NCBI GenBank assembly: GCA_037447655.1
Contig: JBBHKE010001028.1
Location: 50,001-81,395 of the forward strand
Direction: 5' to 3'
Source of the DNA: Zygnema cylindricum
Lineage: Eukaryota; Streptophyta; Zygnematophyceae; Zygnematales; Zygnemataceae
Length of the DNA: 31,395 nt
In this document: one piece after another, positions 10,450 to 18,549 of the stretch
Position numbering within the stretch: position 1 is the first letter of the stretch
Layout of the letters: each line of letters begins with the position of its first letter
Notes under the pieces: generated by a model
Told to the model about the DNA's origin: nothing
The model's database searches: none
What the model saw: the letters and a program-made list of their open reading frames with translations, nothing else
Made by a program: the position numbers and the translations under genes

Positions 10450-10471
10450 CGCGAACCTACATGGGTTCGCG
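10450..10471. other. 8-bp hairpin in repeat copy 1
   Basis: Arms CGCGAACC and GGTTCGCG enclose TACATG. In copy 2 (11755-11776) the arms are CGTGAACC and GGTTCACG, a compensating C-G to T-A exchange with an unchanged loop. Confidence 0.75.
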
Positions 10472-10744
10472 ACTTAAATAAACATATGTATCGACGCGTC
10501 GCGCGGAAATCGCGATACGCCTCCAAACGATACTTCACGTCGATACTCCCCAAATCGCGTGCGTATGCATGAAACGAAACATATCGCACGAAATATATGG
10601 TATCGCACAAAATACTTGAAAAATGTGTACCTGCGCACGAAACGACATGGTACCACGCACGAAATTAGTATTTGTTCTATTAGACGTGTACGCGAATCGC
10701 GTACACATCAAACATAAATAAATCGCGGTCGCACGTGCGACCGA

Positions 10745-11003
10745 AAATCATACACGCACGCCGAAATATCGTGCGTGCGAGAATGATATCGTGCGCGCGT
10801 GAATGAAATCACGCGCACGCCGAATATCGCGAACGCGTGCACGATATCGTGCGCGTGGACACAATATTGCGTGTGCGTGCACCGTATCGTGCACGCATGC
10901 AGAATATCGCGCGCGCGAGCACAATATTGTGCGTGCGTGCACGATAACGTGTACGCATGCAAAATATTGTGCGCGCATGCGTCCGATACCATGCGGCATG
11001 ACA
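10745..11003. repeat. 20-bp minisatellite of ATAT + alternating CG/TG units
   Basis: About eleven units of roughly 20 bp. Each has an (A)ATAT(C/T)G core followed by a G/C/T alternating block such as GTGCGCGCGTG. It ends at ATGCGGCATGACA (10991-11003). Because 20 is not a multiple of 3, both strands give long pseudo-repetitive frames rich in Cys/His/Ala/Arg; these are by-products. Long purine-pyrimidine alternation favours Z-DNA. Confidence 0.85.
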
Positions 11004-11168
11004 AATGAGAGCACTAAGTGCAGTTTATGGTGTTTTGTGCTTTATTGTCTTTGATTTGCTTGTAGTACATGTTTGTTTAGTTGAAAGGCCTCTTTCATTT
11101 GTAGTTACATATCTTACAGTATTGATCTAGTCTGATAGGTATTCCTCTTTAGGTTTGCTTCCGCTAAC

Positions 11169-11429
11169 ATGTCTTTTGATGGCTCAGCTCTTGCTGCAAG
11201 TGCTCTTATTAGCCCTAGTGCTGCTCTTGCTGCAAGTGCTTTTATTAGCCCTAGTGCTCCACCTGCTCCTTCGGGGACGAATATCCCAGCAGGTGCAAGT
11301 GTGACTCCTAGTGAGAGTGGATCACAGACAAGTCTAAATGCCCATGACCTTCAACCAACACGAATTCCACTCCACCACTTCCCAAAAAATAAAACAAGTA
11401 GGAGGGAAACCTTCCGGACTTGGCTTTGA
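11169..11429 (+). CDS. Small Ala/Ser/Pro-rich ORF with an internal duplication
   Basis: An 86-codon frame from ATG at 11169. The N-terminal part holds two copies of a 12-residue unit (LAASALISPSAA type) from a 36-bp tandem duplication (11187-11258), so the duplication keeps frame. A Ser/Pro/Gly-rich stretch follows, then a tail that enters repeat copy 2 at 11351. No domain, signal peptide or membrane segment is clear. It could be the start of a lost gag-like or host exon, or a chance ORF. Confidence 0.25.
   Translation: MSFDGSALAASALISPSAALAASAFISPSAPPAPSGTNIPAGASVTPSESGSQTSLNAHDLQPTRIPLHHFPKNKTSRRETFRTWL
11187..11258 (+). repeat. 36-bp tandem duplication
   Basis: Two adjacent 36-bp units, each starting GCTCTTGCTGCAAGTGCT and differing at one position (CTTATT versus TTTATT). 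It is in frame with the small ORF that covers it. Confidence 0.9.
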
Positions 11430-11925
11430 GCCGCGTGGATTAAAGAGCGTGGGCAAAAATACAAAGAAGAATAGTCTTACCCTATCTAGCCTTTACAGCT
11501 AGCTAGCGAAAAGAAGGGAAAGCTTGAGCAATCGGTGAGAGAGAGCAAGAGAGAAGCTCAGACGCCAAGAGAAAATCATTGTCCAAAAGCTAAATTCTTT
11601 AAGTTTGGAGCTAAGTTACGCTTAGCGCGAAATTCGCCTACGTCTAGCCTACTTTACATGAATGAAACTACTTAAGATGTTAGCCAGTAGGCAGCCAACA
11701 TCGTCTGCCGTACGCCCAACAGAATCCACAAAAACCCTCCCTAACCACGTGTCGCGTGAACCTACATGGGTTCACGACTTAAATGAAAAGATGTCTTGAA
11801 TCGCCACCAAACGATATAATTGAACCCGGGATCCATACGTCATCGAAACGATATCCAGGATCATACTCCAAAATCGCGTACCTATGAAATGAAATGAAAC
11901 TAAAGTACGTACGAAACAGAAGTCG
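11351..11925 (+). repeat. 575-bp direct repeat, copy 2
   Basis: Partner of 10024-10600, offset by about 1.32 kb, same orientation. It retains both hairpin positions (11676-11702 and 11755-11776). The copies differ by many substitutions and small indels, so the duplication is not recent. Confidence 0.75.
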
Positions 11926-12606
11926 CAAAAGTCAAAATTTTACATAACCGAAACCGACCCTTTTTTTTTTCAAAATCTGAGTAACCAACGCCTGGCCGGG
12001 TTATGTCATGCTCCAAAATTGTTAACCGTTAACCGACCGGCGTTAACGAAAAAAAAAGTTAACCGAAACTCGACCATGCCCGCCCGTAGCCGAAAAAATA
12101 CAAAATTAACTAATGTACGACTTATGAATAAGCTAATAATTACGATTTGTCACTATCCATAAGATTTGCGAAATGAATAGTGTTTACTACCGTGTTAGAT
12201 TTGCGACGCTTTGTCGCGTTCTCTAAGATTTGCGAAATGAATAGTGTTACTACCGTGTCAGATTTACGACGCTAGTCATGATGTCACGTACTTCCACGAT
12301 ACCAAAGATTACAAAGTACAATAATGTTGGATTGTATGGACAGTACAAAATTTTCATTTTTTTTTGTTTTTTGGTTAACCGACTGTAACCGACCATTTTT
12401 TTTTCTGGTGAATAAACCGACCGCAACCGCCCGGCCCTCAAAATTTGGCAACCGAATCCGTTCCGGATCTGACGTGGGCTGTCGGCTTACGGTCTGTCAC
12501 AGTTTCGGTTGACCAGTTTCTGTTGACCATTTGCGACCTCTGGCAAGAAATTAACACATTCAACTAGAACTGCGTACACGTCACAAATAAATGAATCGGC
12601 AAGAAA
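11926..12606. repeat. Unassigned interval with a 64-bp tandem duplication
   Basis: 12161-12210 and 12225-12273 are near-identical, starting AAGATTTGCGAAATGAATAG, with a period of 64 bp. On both sides are T runs mixed with GTTAACCG and AACCGACC words (11950-12080 and 12355-12450). No gene is seen. Confidence 0.6.
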
Positions 12607-12744
12607 CCATTTGTGCGAGCGAAACTCATGCATGCGTGCCAAATTCGTGCGTACATGCATGATATCGTACTTGCGCAACGAATATATATCGTGCAAGAGT
12701 GCAAAATATCGTGCGCGCGTGCAACCGCTACTATGCGGCATGAC
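12607..12744. repeat. Short related minisatellite
   Basis: About six degenerate units of the same AATATCG + TGCGTGC type as 10745-11003. It ends in the same 13-base word ATGCGGCATGACA (12732-12744). The shared end suggests that both arrays belong to one larger mobile or duplicated unit. Confidence 0.65.
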
Positions 12745-12910
12745 ATTTAGAACAATCGTTTATAAAGGGTGCCAGATAAGGGCGTCGACATGCGAACCTA
12801 AGTGCGTCAACACGGAAATGCTTACTGAGATTATATTTTGAGTGATAAAGACGGGGGGAAATCACGCGAACTTGTTCTCACATAGTCAAACGTCCACCAT
12901 ATGAACATTG

Positions 12911-13116
12911 TGTTGATGTACGAAAAACGTGCGATCGATACTCGGAATTGTGGTAAAATCCAAACTAAAAGCTATATAGAATTGGACCCACCATCATAAC
13001 ATAATATCTGAGCTGGTGGTACAGTAGTTAGTACATTCACAACTAAAGTGAAAGGTTCTAGGTTCAAATCCTGGCTGGTTCATCAATCCCTTTATTTGGA
13101 TTATGGAATCTTAACA
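12911..13116 (+). repeat. TRIM 5' LTR (contains a tRNA-like cassette)
   Basis: Begins TG and ends TTAACA just before the primer site. The first ~79 bp match the 3' LTR at 19630 closely. The remaining part, including the 73-nt tRNA-like segment, has no counterpart in the 3' LTR except for the terminal TTAACA. Confidence 0.75.
13010..13082 (+). tRNA. tRNA-like cloverleaf, anticodon position CTA
   Basis: Exactly 73 nt fold as a canonical class I tRNA. Acceptor GAGCTGG/CTGGTTC pairs 7 of 7 (three wobbles). Linker TG. D stem GTAC/GTAC is perfect with loop AGTAGTTA. Anticodon stem TTCAC/GTGAA is perfect with 7-nt loop AACTAAA. A 5-nt variable loop follows. T stem CTAGG/CCTGG pairs (one wobble) with loop TTCAAAT. 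The discriminator is A and CCA is not encoded, as usual for nuclear genes. The B box GGTTCAAATCC is a good pol III match. Defects: position 33 is A instead of the nearly invariant T, and the D loop has AG where GG is normal. The nominal anticodon CTA would read UAG. It lies inside the TRIM 5' LTR, 35 nt before the primer site. More likely a tRNA-derived pol III promoter cassette or pseudo-tRNA than a decoding tRNA. Confidence 0.65.
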
Positions 13117-13129
13117 TGGTATTGGAGCC
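13117..13129 (+). promoter_or_regulatory. TRIM primer-binding site (tRNA-iMet 3' end)
   Basis: TGGTATTGGAGCC lies immediately after the LTR terminal CA. It differs at two positions from TGGTATCAGAGCC, the complement of the plant initiator tRNA-Met 3' end used by most plant copia and TRIM elements. Confidence 0.8.
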
Positions 13130-13151
13130 AGGGGGACAAAGTCTACATAGA

Positions 13152-13156
13152 CAATT
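13152..13156 (+). other. Target-site duplication CAATT (left)
   Basis: CAATT directly precedes the TG of the copia LTR and is repeated at 19598-19602 directly after the CA of the other LTR. Five bases is the usual copia target duplication. Confidence 0.9.
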
Positions 13157-13692
13157 TGAAACTCTGAGACCTCCATAAGTCCTCAGAGTATACAGCTTCT
13201 AAGAAGCCTCTAGGATAATCCTGACCCCTTTGTGTTCCAGCAAAAATAACTGCCACCCTGGCAGACAAAAACCCCGACCACCTACACCCTTGTAAAGGCA
13301 AGACTCCCCTGAGTCGGTAGCAAAAAGAATCTCTGAATTTGCTCCCCTGAGCAGTAAGTTATGGAGGGTCAAAGTTGACCTTTTGTATAGAAGCTCTCTG
13401 GGAGAGGGGGTCCTATCTTCTTCTTTTTCTAAGTCCTATATCTCTCACAGACTCTATCTACTGATGTACGGAACCAATCAGAATTGAGTTTCGTACGCAA
13501 AAGTACAGCTGCCGGTGTACTTTATGTACGGACATTGTACGACATGGCCAAAATGTCGACACATGTCAAATCCGGATTCGGTGCCATTATCTCTGGAGAT
13601 TCCACAATCCAACGGAATTTTGCCACGCGTCATCCGATGTGGCGATGGCCACAAACCACAGAAATCTTCCTCCGCGATCTCGGCGCTAATCC

Positions 13693-13728
13693 CGGCCGTC
13701 CGATTAAATTCGGATTTAATCGTGGCCG
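13693..13728. other. LTR hairpin
   Basis: Outer arms CGGCC/GGCCG and inner arms CGATTAAAT/ATTTAATCG surround a TCGG tetraloop; 3 unpaired bases on one side and 1 on the other separate them. It is unchanged in the other LTR at 19085-19120. TCGG is not the classical ultra-stable UUCG loop. Possible roles are RNA structure or a dyad for DNA-binding proteins. Confidence 0.65.
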
Positions 13729-13916
13729 TAATAAATACATGCGCGGTATTTGTTTCACTTACGAAAGAAATGCGCGGTATTGATTTTTGTCCGTACCGTA
13801 ATTCGTACATTATATATTACTGGATCTATGTATCCCGTAATTCATTTCAGTTAAATGAATTATCGTACGTATACATATATAAATAAATATCAAACTATAT
13901 AGTACGTAACACTACT

Positions 13917-13998
13917 GCTAGACTTAACGGCTAAGGCTACCGGCTATTCCCGATCTGCCGGCCGGTAGGTACAAGGATCAAATCCTGCCGCCGGCACA
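13917..13998 (+). other. tRNA-like (B-box) stretch in the copia LTR
   Basis: On the plus strand, GGATCAAATCC resembles a T-arm/B box with the first T changed, followed by GCCGCCGGCACA like an acceptor 3' strand. AACGGCTAAGGC upstream resembles a class II D arm. A stem CCGGC/GCCGG has a 12-nt loop rather than 7, so no proper anticodon arm forms. It is a degenerate tRNA relic at best, antisense to the element. The second copy is at 19309-19390. Confidence 0.35.
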
Positions 13999-14205
13999 TA
14001 CCTTTTAAATAAATAAATAAACCCTAATATAAAATTCTCGTAAACCTCAGGATAGCCAAGGTAGCCATGGCTCTAGCTTCCTCTCCAATTTCTCAGTGAC
14101 TGCGACAAGTTTGAGAGTTGGAGAGAGAAGTTAGAGATAGACTGCCTCGACTTCTATATTTCTTTTCAGACCTAGAAAATACTAATAAAACCATTAGTTT
14201 CTACA

Positions 14206-14220
14206 CTCCCCTTATTTTCT
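14206..14220 (-). promoter_or_regulatory. Copia polypurine tract
   Basis: The minus strand reads AGAAAATAAGGGGAG directly before the LTR start TGTAGAAA. It is the plus-strand primer for reverse transcription. It overlaps the end of the pol stop codon region (stop at 14219-14221). Confidence 0.9.
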
Positions 14221-15545
14221 AGTCAATCTTTAATTTCAGACCACACTTCTCCCTGCAAAATATTAGCTTAGGGGAAGGCACAGGTTTGGTCATCATATCT
14301 GCTACCATCTCACTATCTGGTCTGTACTCTAAACTGATTATTTTGTTTTCTACTTTTTCTCTAACAAAGCTGAGTCTGATGTCCATGTGTTTGGCTTTAA
14401 AATGGTGTTTAGCATTGGCAGAAATAGCGATTGCTGCCTGATTATCACAAAGTATTTTTTGCACACCACTCTTAAGGTGACCAAGCTCACCAAGCAAAGA
14501 CTTGACCCACATCAATTCTTTTACAGCAGAGCAAGAGGCCATATACTCAGCCTCCATGGTGGACTGAGCAATAACCTTTTGCTGTTTGCTACTCCAACAG
14601 CAAGCCCCATCACCCACATATAATACATATCCAGAAGTACATCTCCTCATCGGAGCATCACCATAACTGGCATCACTCCAAGTAGTGATGTCAGTATTCT
14701 CCCCACCCAAATGCAACCATAGATCTCTAGTTCCTACCAAATATCTAAGGACTCTCTTAGCTGCCTCCCAATCCTTCTTAGTGGGAGCATTTAGACTTCT
14801 ACTCAGCACTCCTACAGCTGCAGCTAAATCCGGCCGGGTACAATTCATAAAATAGATTAGACTTCCCACTACTTGCCTGTAAGGAATAGTCTGCATGAAC
14901 TTCTGGTCATCAAGAGATAATTCCTCGTGTAAGACTATGACTCCTTCTTCCTCACTCCCCTCACTTCCCTTCTTCAACTCCATTGGAGTTGTACAACTAT
15001 TAGCTTTATCCATTTGAAATTTTTCAAGCATGTTCCCTATTGCTTCCTTTTGAGTCAATCTTATAATTTTCCTTTTTCGGTCTCTCTCTACTTGAATTCC
15101 CAAAATATATCTTGCTTCTCCCATATCCTTCATTTCAAATCTCCCCTTAAGATTGGTTTTCAGTTTGTTAATTTTTTCCATTGATTTAATTAATACAAGC
15201 AAATCATCAACATAAATTGCAATAAATATCAAACCTTCCTCATCTTCGACAACATAGATTGAGTGATCTGAGCTGATCCGAATATATCCCAGACCGGTAA
15301 GAAACTCATCAAGCTTCTTATTCCATTGTCGAGGTGCCTGTTTCAAACCATAAAGAGATTTAATCAGTCGGCATACCTTACTCTCCTCTCCTTCCTCCAC
15401 AAAACCTTCGGGTTGTCGCATGAAGATCTCCTCTTCCAATTCTCCATGCAAAAAGGCTGTCTTGATGTCCATTTGATGCACTTCCATGTCTTCCGCCGCT
15501 GCTAAACTGAGAAGTATGCGGACGGAGGGAAATCTGGGCAAAGGT
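14219..15545 (-). pseudogene. pol: Copia pol: reverse transcriptase (most) and RNase H
   Basis: A single open minus-strand frame of about 440 codons. Residues are counted from 15559. RT: first catalytic Asp in HQMDIKTAF (about residue 31), SLYGLKQAPRQW (68-79) and IYVDDLL (YVDD at 116-119). RNase H: WSDAS (D296), STMEAEY (E336), CDNQAA (D372) and KHMDIR (D393), so all four acidic positions are present. This part therefore looks biochemically intact. It ends LKLKID-stop next to the polypurine tract. Upstream it is out of frame with the first part of RT: the junction falls within 15530-15560, and the segment is about two residues short compared with the family. Reverse transcription of the element RNA in virus-like particles is the family role. 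Confidence 0.9.
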
Positions 15546-16601
15546 TTCCTCGTAGTCAATTCCTTCCTTTTGTGTAAATCCCTTTGCCACTAATCTGGCC
15601 TTGTAACGTTCGATTGTGTTATCAGGGTTCAGTTTTAATTTGAAAACCCACTTACAACCGATTGGTTTTCGGTTAGGTGGACAGTCCACCAGCTCCCAAG
15701 AATTGGCTGCCATGATTGAAGCCATCTCCTCATTGATGGCTGTCTTCCACCGGTTTCTTTCTGGACAAGTCATCGCCTCTCCATAAGTTTGAGGTTCATC
15801 TTGATGAGATAGTTTAGTTACCTTGTTATTAACCTGTTTTTCTTGCAGTCTTTTGCTACTTCTCCTCCCCCCCTCAAAATTTGAGGCCGGAATAGATGGT
15901 TCTCGTGGATTCTTTCGAACAAACTCGGCTTCTCCCCTATCCCTTGATTCCGAATCAATTTCCACCACGTCTTCCGCTTCGAGTAGAGTTGTTACTGGAG
16001 TTTCCACAGCAGAGTCCTTTTCGGTCTGATTTGTTCGTGCAAGAATGTCATCTTCTCTAAAACCTGGATAGTTAGGAAGCTCAAAGTCATCGGAATTTTC
16101 TGACTCAAATCTGATTTTTACTGACTTCGTATATTTCAAGGGATCCACAGACTTTCCTTCATCCATAACTACAAGACGCTTTACTAAGATTATATCTTCC
16201 TTTTTTAGATCATAAACTCTATATCCTTTAACATCTTCATCATATCCTAATAAGTATCCCGGTTTTCCTTTAGGATCTAGCTTCCAATTGGACCGATCAG
16301 TATCTAGACTGAACACTTGACTGCTGAAAACCTTTAAGTGAGATATGTCTGGTTTCCGGCCTGTCCATCTCTCATAAGGTGTTTGATCTCTTATAGCTGA
16401 AGTAAGAACTCTATTCTTGAGGTAATTAGCACAGTTCATTGCTTCTGCCCAAAACCTTTTCCCTATCTTTTTATTTGACAACATACTTCTAGCACTATCA
16501 CTTAGTGTTCTATTTAACCTTTCAGATACCCCATTCTGTTCCGGATTTTCTTGAACTGTCTTTTGGTGTTGAACCCTATCTTCCCTCAGAAAATCCTCAA
16601 A
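15546..16601 (-). pseudogene. pol: Copia pol: integrase C-terminal half, linker and RT N-terminus
   Basis: Frame continues from the integrase part after the TAG at 16602-16604. It holds the third catalytic residue of the DDE triad (Glu in NGVSERLNRTL), RFWAEA, and the GKKTPYE-like box seen here as DQTPYERWTGRKP with a GYLLGYDE core. An acidic linker follows. The start of RT_2 type reverse transcriptase is KPIGCKWVFKLK, ERYKARLVAKGFTQ and DYEETFA, after which the frame is lost. An ATG at 16484 is internal and not a true start. Confidence 0.9.
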
Positions 16602-17630
16602 CTAGTTAGAAGTATACTCTCCACCATTGTCACTCCTTACTCTCTTGATTGGAGTTTCATGGAGTTTTTCGCTCCATGCTTTATTTTGTCTAAAACAATC
16701 CTCAGCTTCTGACTTGTTTTTCAAAAAATACACCCGGGAATACCGAGACCAATCATCAGTTATAGTCATCATAAATCTCTTCCCCCCCGGTGAGGGCACT
16801 TTAGCCGGTCCCCAAATATCTGTGTGTACTAGATCTAGAAGTTTTTCTCCCTTATAGGTGGCTGTTTTAGGAAAGGATAATCTGTGTGCTTTACCTTGAG
16901 CACACCCACTACAATCACTTATATCATCACTCTCACTGAATTGAATCCCTTCCACCACTCCCATCTTTTTCATCTCTCTTAACTTATCTAGATTCACATG
17001 CCCAAGCCTCTTATGCCACATCATAATATCATCAACACCAACATAATAAAGTTTCTTCTTTTCATTACTTAAGATCAGCCTAAACATCCCATGGCTACCT
17101 TTCTCAGCAATGAAATAGACATCATCCTCAAAACTAGCAGTAAAGACTCCTTCCCTAGTGCTGGTAAAAAAACCCTTATCATCTAATACTGATGTAGAGA
17201 TAAGATTTTTGTTCAGCTCCGGAATAAACAATACATCGGAGAATGTTAATATGGATGTCTTTCCTTCTACTAACACTTTTAGATCTACCGATCCTACAAG
17301 AGTAGTGGTGACTATCCTCCCATCCCCGTACTCTATCTCTACGGTGGGAATCTTTCTTATCTTAGTGAACAGGTGTCTATCCTTACACATGTGCATGGAG
17401 GCACCTGAATCTACAATCCAGCCTGCTTCACCTTTCAATCCACCGTAAGCACATTTCTGCCTTCGTGGAATTTCGACCTCATTTTTCGCCTCCAACTCCT
17501 CATCCAAAAGGAGCTCATCGTCCTCGTCCTCGGATTCAGCCTCAAGTACCTGTGTGACAAGGGCTTTTTTCTTTCCTCTCGGGGTACCACCGGTCTGCCC
17601 TTCCTTTAACCGAAGCTCGGTTAGCTTAGT
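16602..17630 (-). pseudogene. pol: Copia protease and integrase N-terminal half
   Basis: Counting from the Met at 17642: aspartic protease motif VDSGA (D78); integrase zinc finger H210, H215, C244, C247 (HX4H, CX2C); catalytic D275 in HTDIWGP and D338 in RSDNGGEY. An acidic stretch at 35-55 separates the zinc knuckle from protease. The frame is interrupted by TAG (16602-16604) just after EYTSN, where related proteins usually have a charged residue; a one-base GAG-to-TAG change would explain it. Without read-through, no integrase could be made. Confidence 0.9.
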
Positions 17631-18545
17631 GCACTCTGCCATATAGTGCCCCGGTTTCTTACAAAAGTGACATAGTCATTTGGGAGCCCTTGGTTCGAAC
17701 TCATCGGCCTGTTTTTTTTGCTCCCTACCCCCATAGTTTCCAACCGGTTTTCGGGAATCCCTGTTCCTCCAATCAGTCGCTGTTGCCAAGGCTTGGCCAC
17801 TCTTTCCTCCCCTTCGGATCTCAATTGTATTCTCTTGAATGAGAATCATCCCTACCACTGAGTTCCATATCCACCTTGAGTCAGGCAAGTCCTGCACACG
17901 GTAAACTATGTTCACGAACTCATCAGGTAACTTCATCAGTAAACAGTTAACCTTTTCTTTTTCACTAAAATCTTTTCCCGCACTCTATAGCTCCATGAAG
18001 AGTGTAGCAAGCTGATTGCAAAAATCCAACATATTTCCCCCTTTGTATACATACTCCTTAACTTTCTGATCAGCCAACTGTTGTTGCTGAATCGTACCAC
18101 TTCGGTACATCTCTATGAGAGCCATCCAAAGATCGGATGCTCTTTCTACCTGCAAATGAGGACATGCAAGTCCTTGAGTGAGATGGCGTAGGATGAAGTG
18201 CTTTGCCGCCATATTGTTGAAGTCCCAGGTTTCAGTATCATTCTCCTCATTCCTCGAAATAGGTGACATGAATGTCGAACCAGTTGCTATTGGTGTGGTC
18301 GTCTCCTTCTCCTTTCCTTTGTCCACCACCTCTCCTTCTTTTGTTTCCTCCGTTGAAGGTGGGTCCTCTTTTCTGGTGAATCTTCTTCCTTCAAACCCTG
18401 GAGGAATTCCAAGACTTGATGGACGCCACAACCGTCCTTTCACTATCCCCCAAAACCTTCTTTTGCATAGAGCTCCTATCATCATACTTTCCCAGTATAT
18501 GAAGCCAGTTCCATTAAAGATTGTTACCCTAGAGGGTGGGCCCAT
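17631..18545 (-). pseudogene. gag: Copia gag (capsid and zinc knuckle)
   Basis: Begins at ATG 18543-18545, inside the primer-binding site, with MGPPSRVTIFNGTGFIYWES, typical of copia gag N-termini (FNGxNFxxW pattern). An in-frame ATG in the LTR (18567-18569) could extend it by eight residues. A hydrophilic Lys/Glu/Thr-rich stretch of roughly 60 residues splits the usual capsid fold before the WDFNNMAAKHFIL segment. The zinc knuckle CHFCKKPGHYMAEC (17631-17672) is a perfect CX2CX4HX4C. Two stops interrupt the frame: TAG at 17985-17987 and TGA at 17676-17678, the latter immediately before the knuckle. The reading frame is otherwise continuous across both. Confidence 0.85.
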
Positions 18546-18549
18546 AACC
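18535..18549 (-). promoter_or_regulatory. Copia primer-binding site: initiator tRNA-Met anticodon arm (half-tRNA)
   Basis: The minus strand directly after the LTR reads GGTTATGGGCCCACC. Its complement GGTGGGCCCATAACC is the anticodon stem-loop of plant initiator tRNA-Met, including the CAT anticodon, not its 3' end. Drosophila copia primes from this internal region using a cleaved 5' half of tRNA-iMet. The gag ATG lies within the site. Confidence 0.85.

Larger units (their letters stand above)
10024..10600 (+). repeat. 575-bp direct repeat, copy 1
   Basis: Matches 11351-11925 over its length, with shared blocks CCACCACTTCCCAAAAA, GGAGGGAAACCTTCCGGA, CTTGGCTTTGAGCCGCG, TACAGCTAGCTAGC and CCTACATGGGTT. 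The two copies flank ~750 bp containing a minisatellite and a small ORF, an LTR-like arrangement. I find no TG...CA ends, primer site or target duplication, so the element type is undecided. Carries hairpins at 10359-10385 and 10450-10471. Confidence 0.75.
13157..14205 (-). repeat. Copia 3' LTR
   Basis: 1,049 bp. Read on the minus strand it begins TGTAGAAACTAATGG and ends GTTTCA. It carries a long hairpin (13693-13728) and a tRNA-like antisense stretch (13917-13998). On the plus strand a ~99-codon frame lacking an ATG at its start (13484-13783) is open in both LTRs; an overlapping minus frame is open too, so it is not convincing as a gene. Confidence 0.95.

Noticed and set aside
10745-11003. 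Long Cys/His/Ala/Arg-rich frames on both strands, at first look like a repeat protein, and the array as a CRISPR-like structure
   Set aside because: They arise from a 20-bp tandem array without stop-containing units. Both strands are open equally, and the repeats are contiguous with no spacers.
12906-12910. Target duplication for the TRIM-like element
   Set aside because: CATTG on the left and TCACA on the right do not match. A weak CATT match is possible only if the 3' LTR end is shifted by three bases.
13484-13783. 99-codon plus-strand frame, open in both copia LTRs
   Set aside because: It starts with TTG rather than ATG, overlaps an equally open antisense frame, and has only two amino-acid differences between LTRs that are simply young. 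No selection signal can be claimed.
13010-16604. Idea that the CTA-anticodon tRNA-like segment suppresses the TAG codons in the copia polyprotein
   Set aside because: Position 33 is A, which is normally incompatible with decoding. The copia lesions also include a TGA and a frameshift, and the gypsy stops are a mix of TAA and TAG. Ordinary decay explains them.
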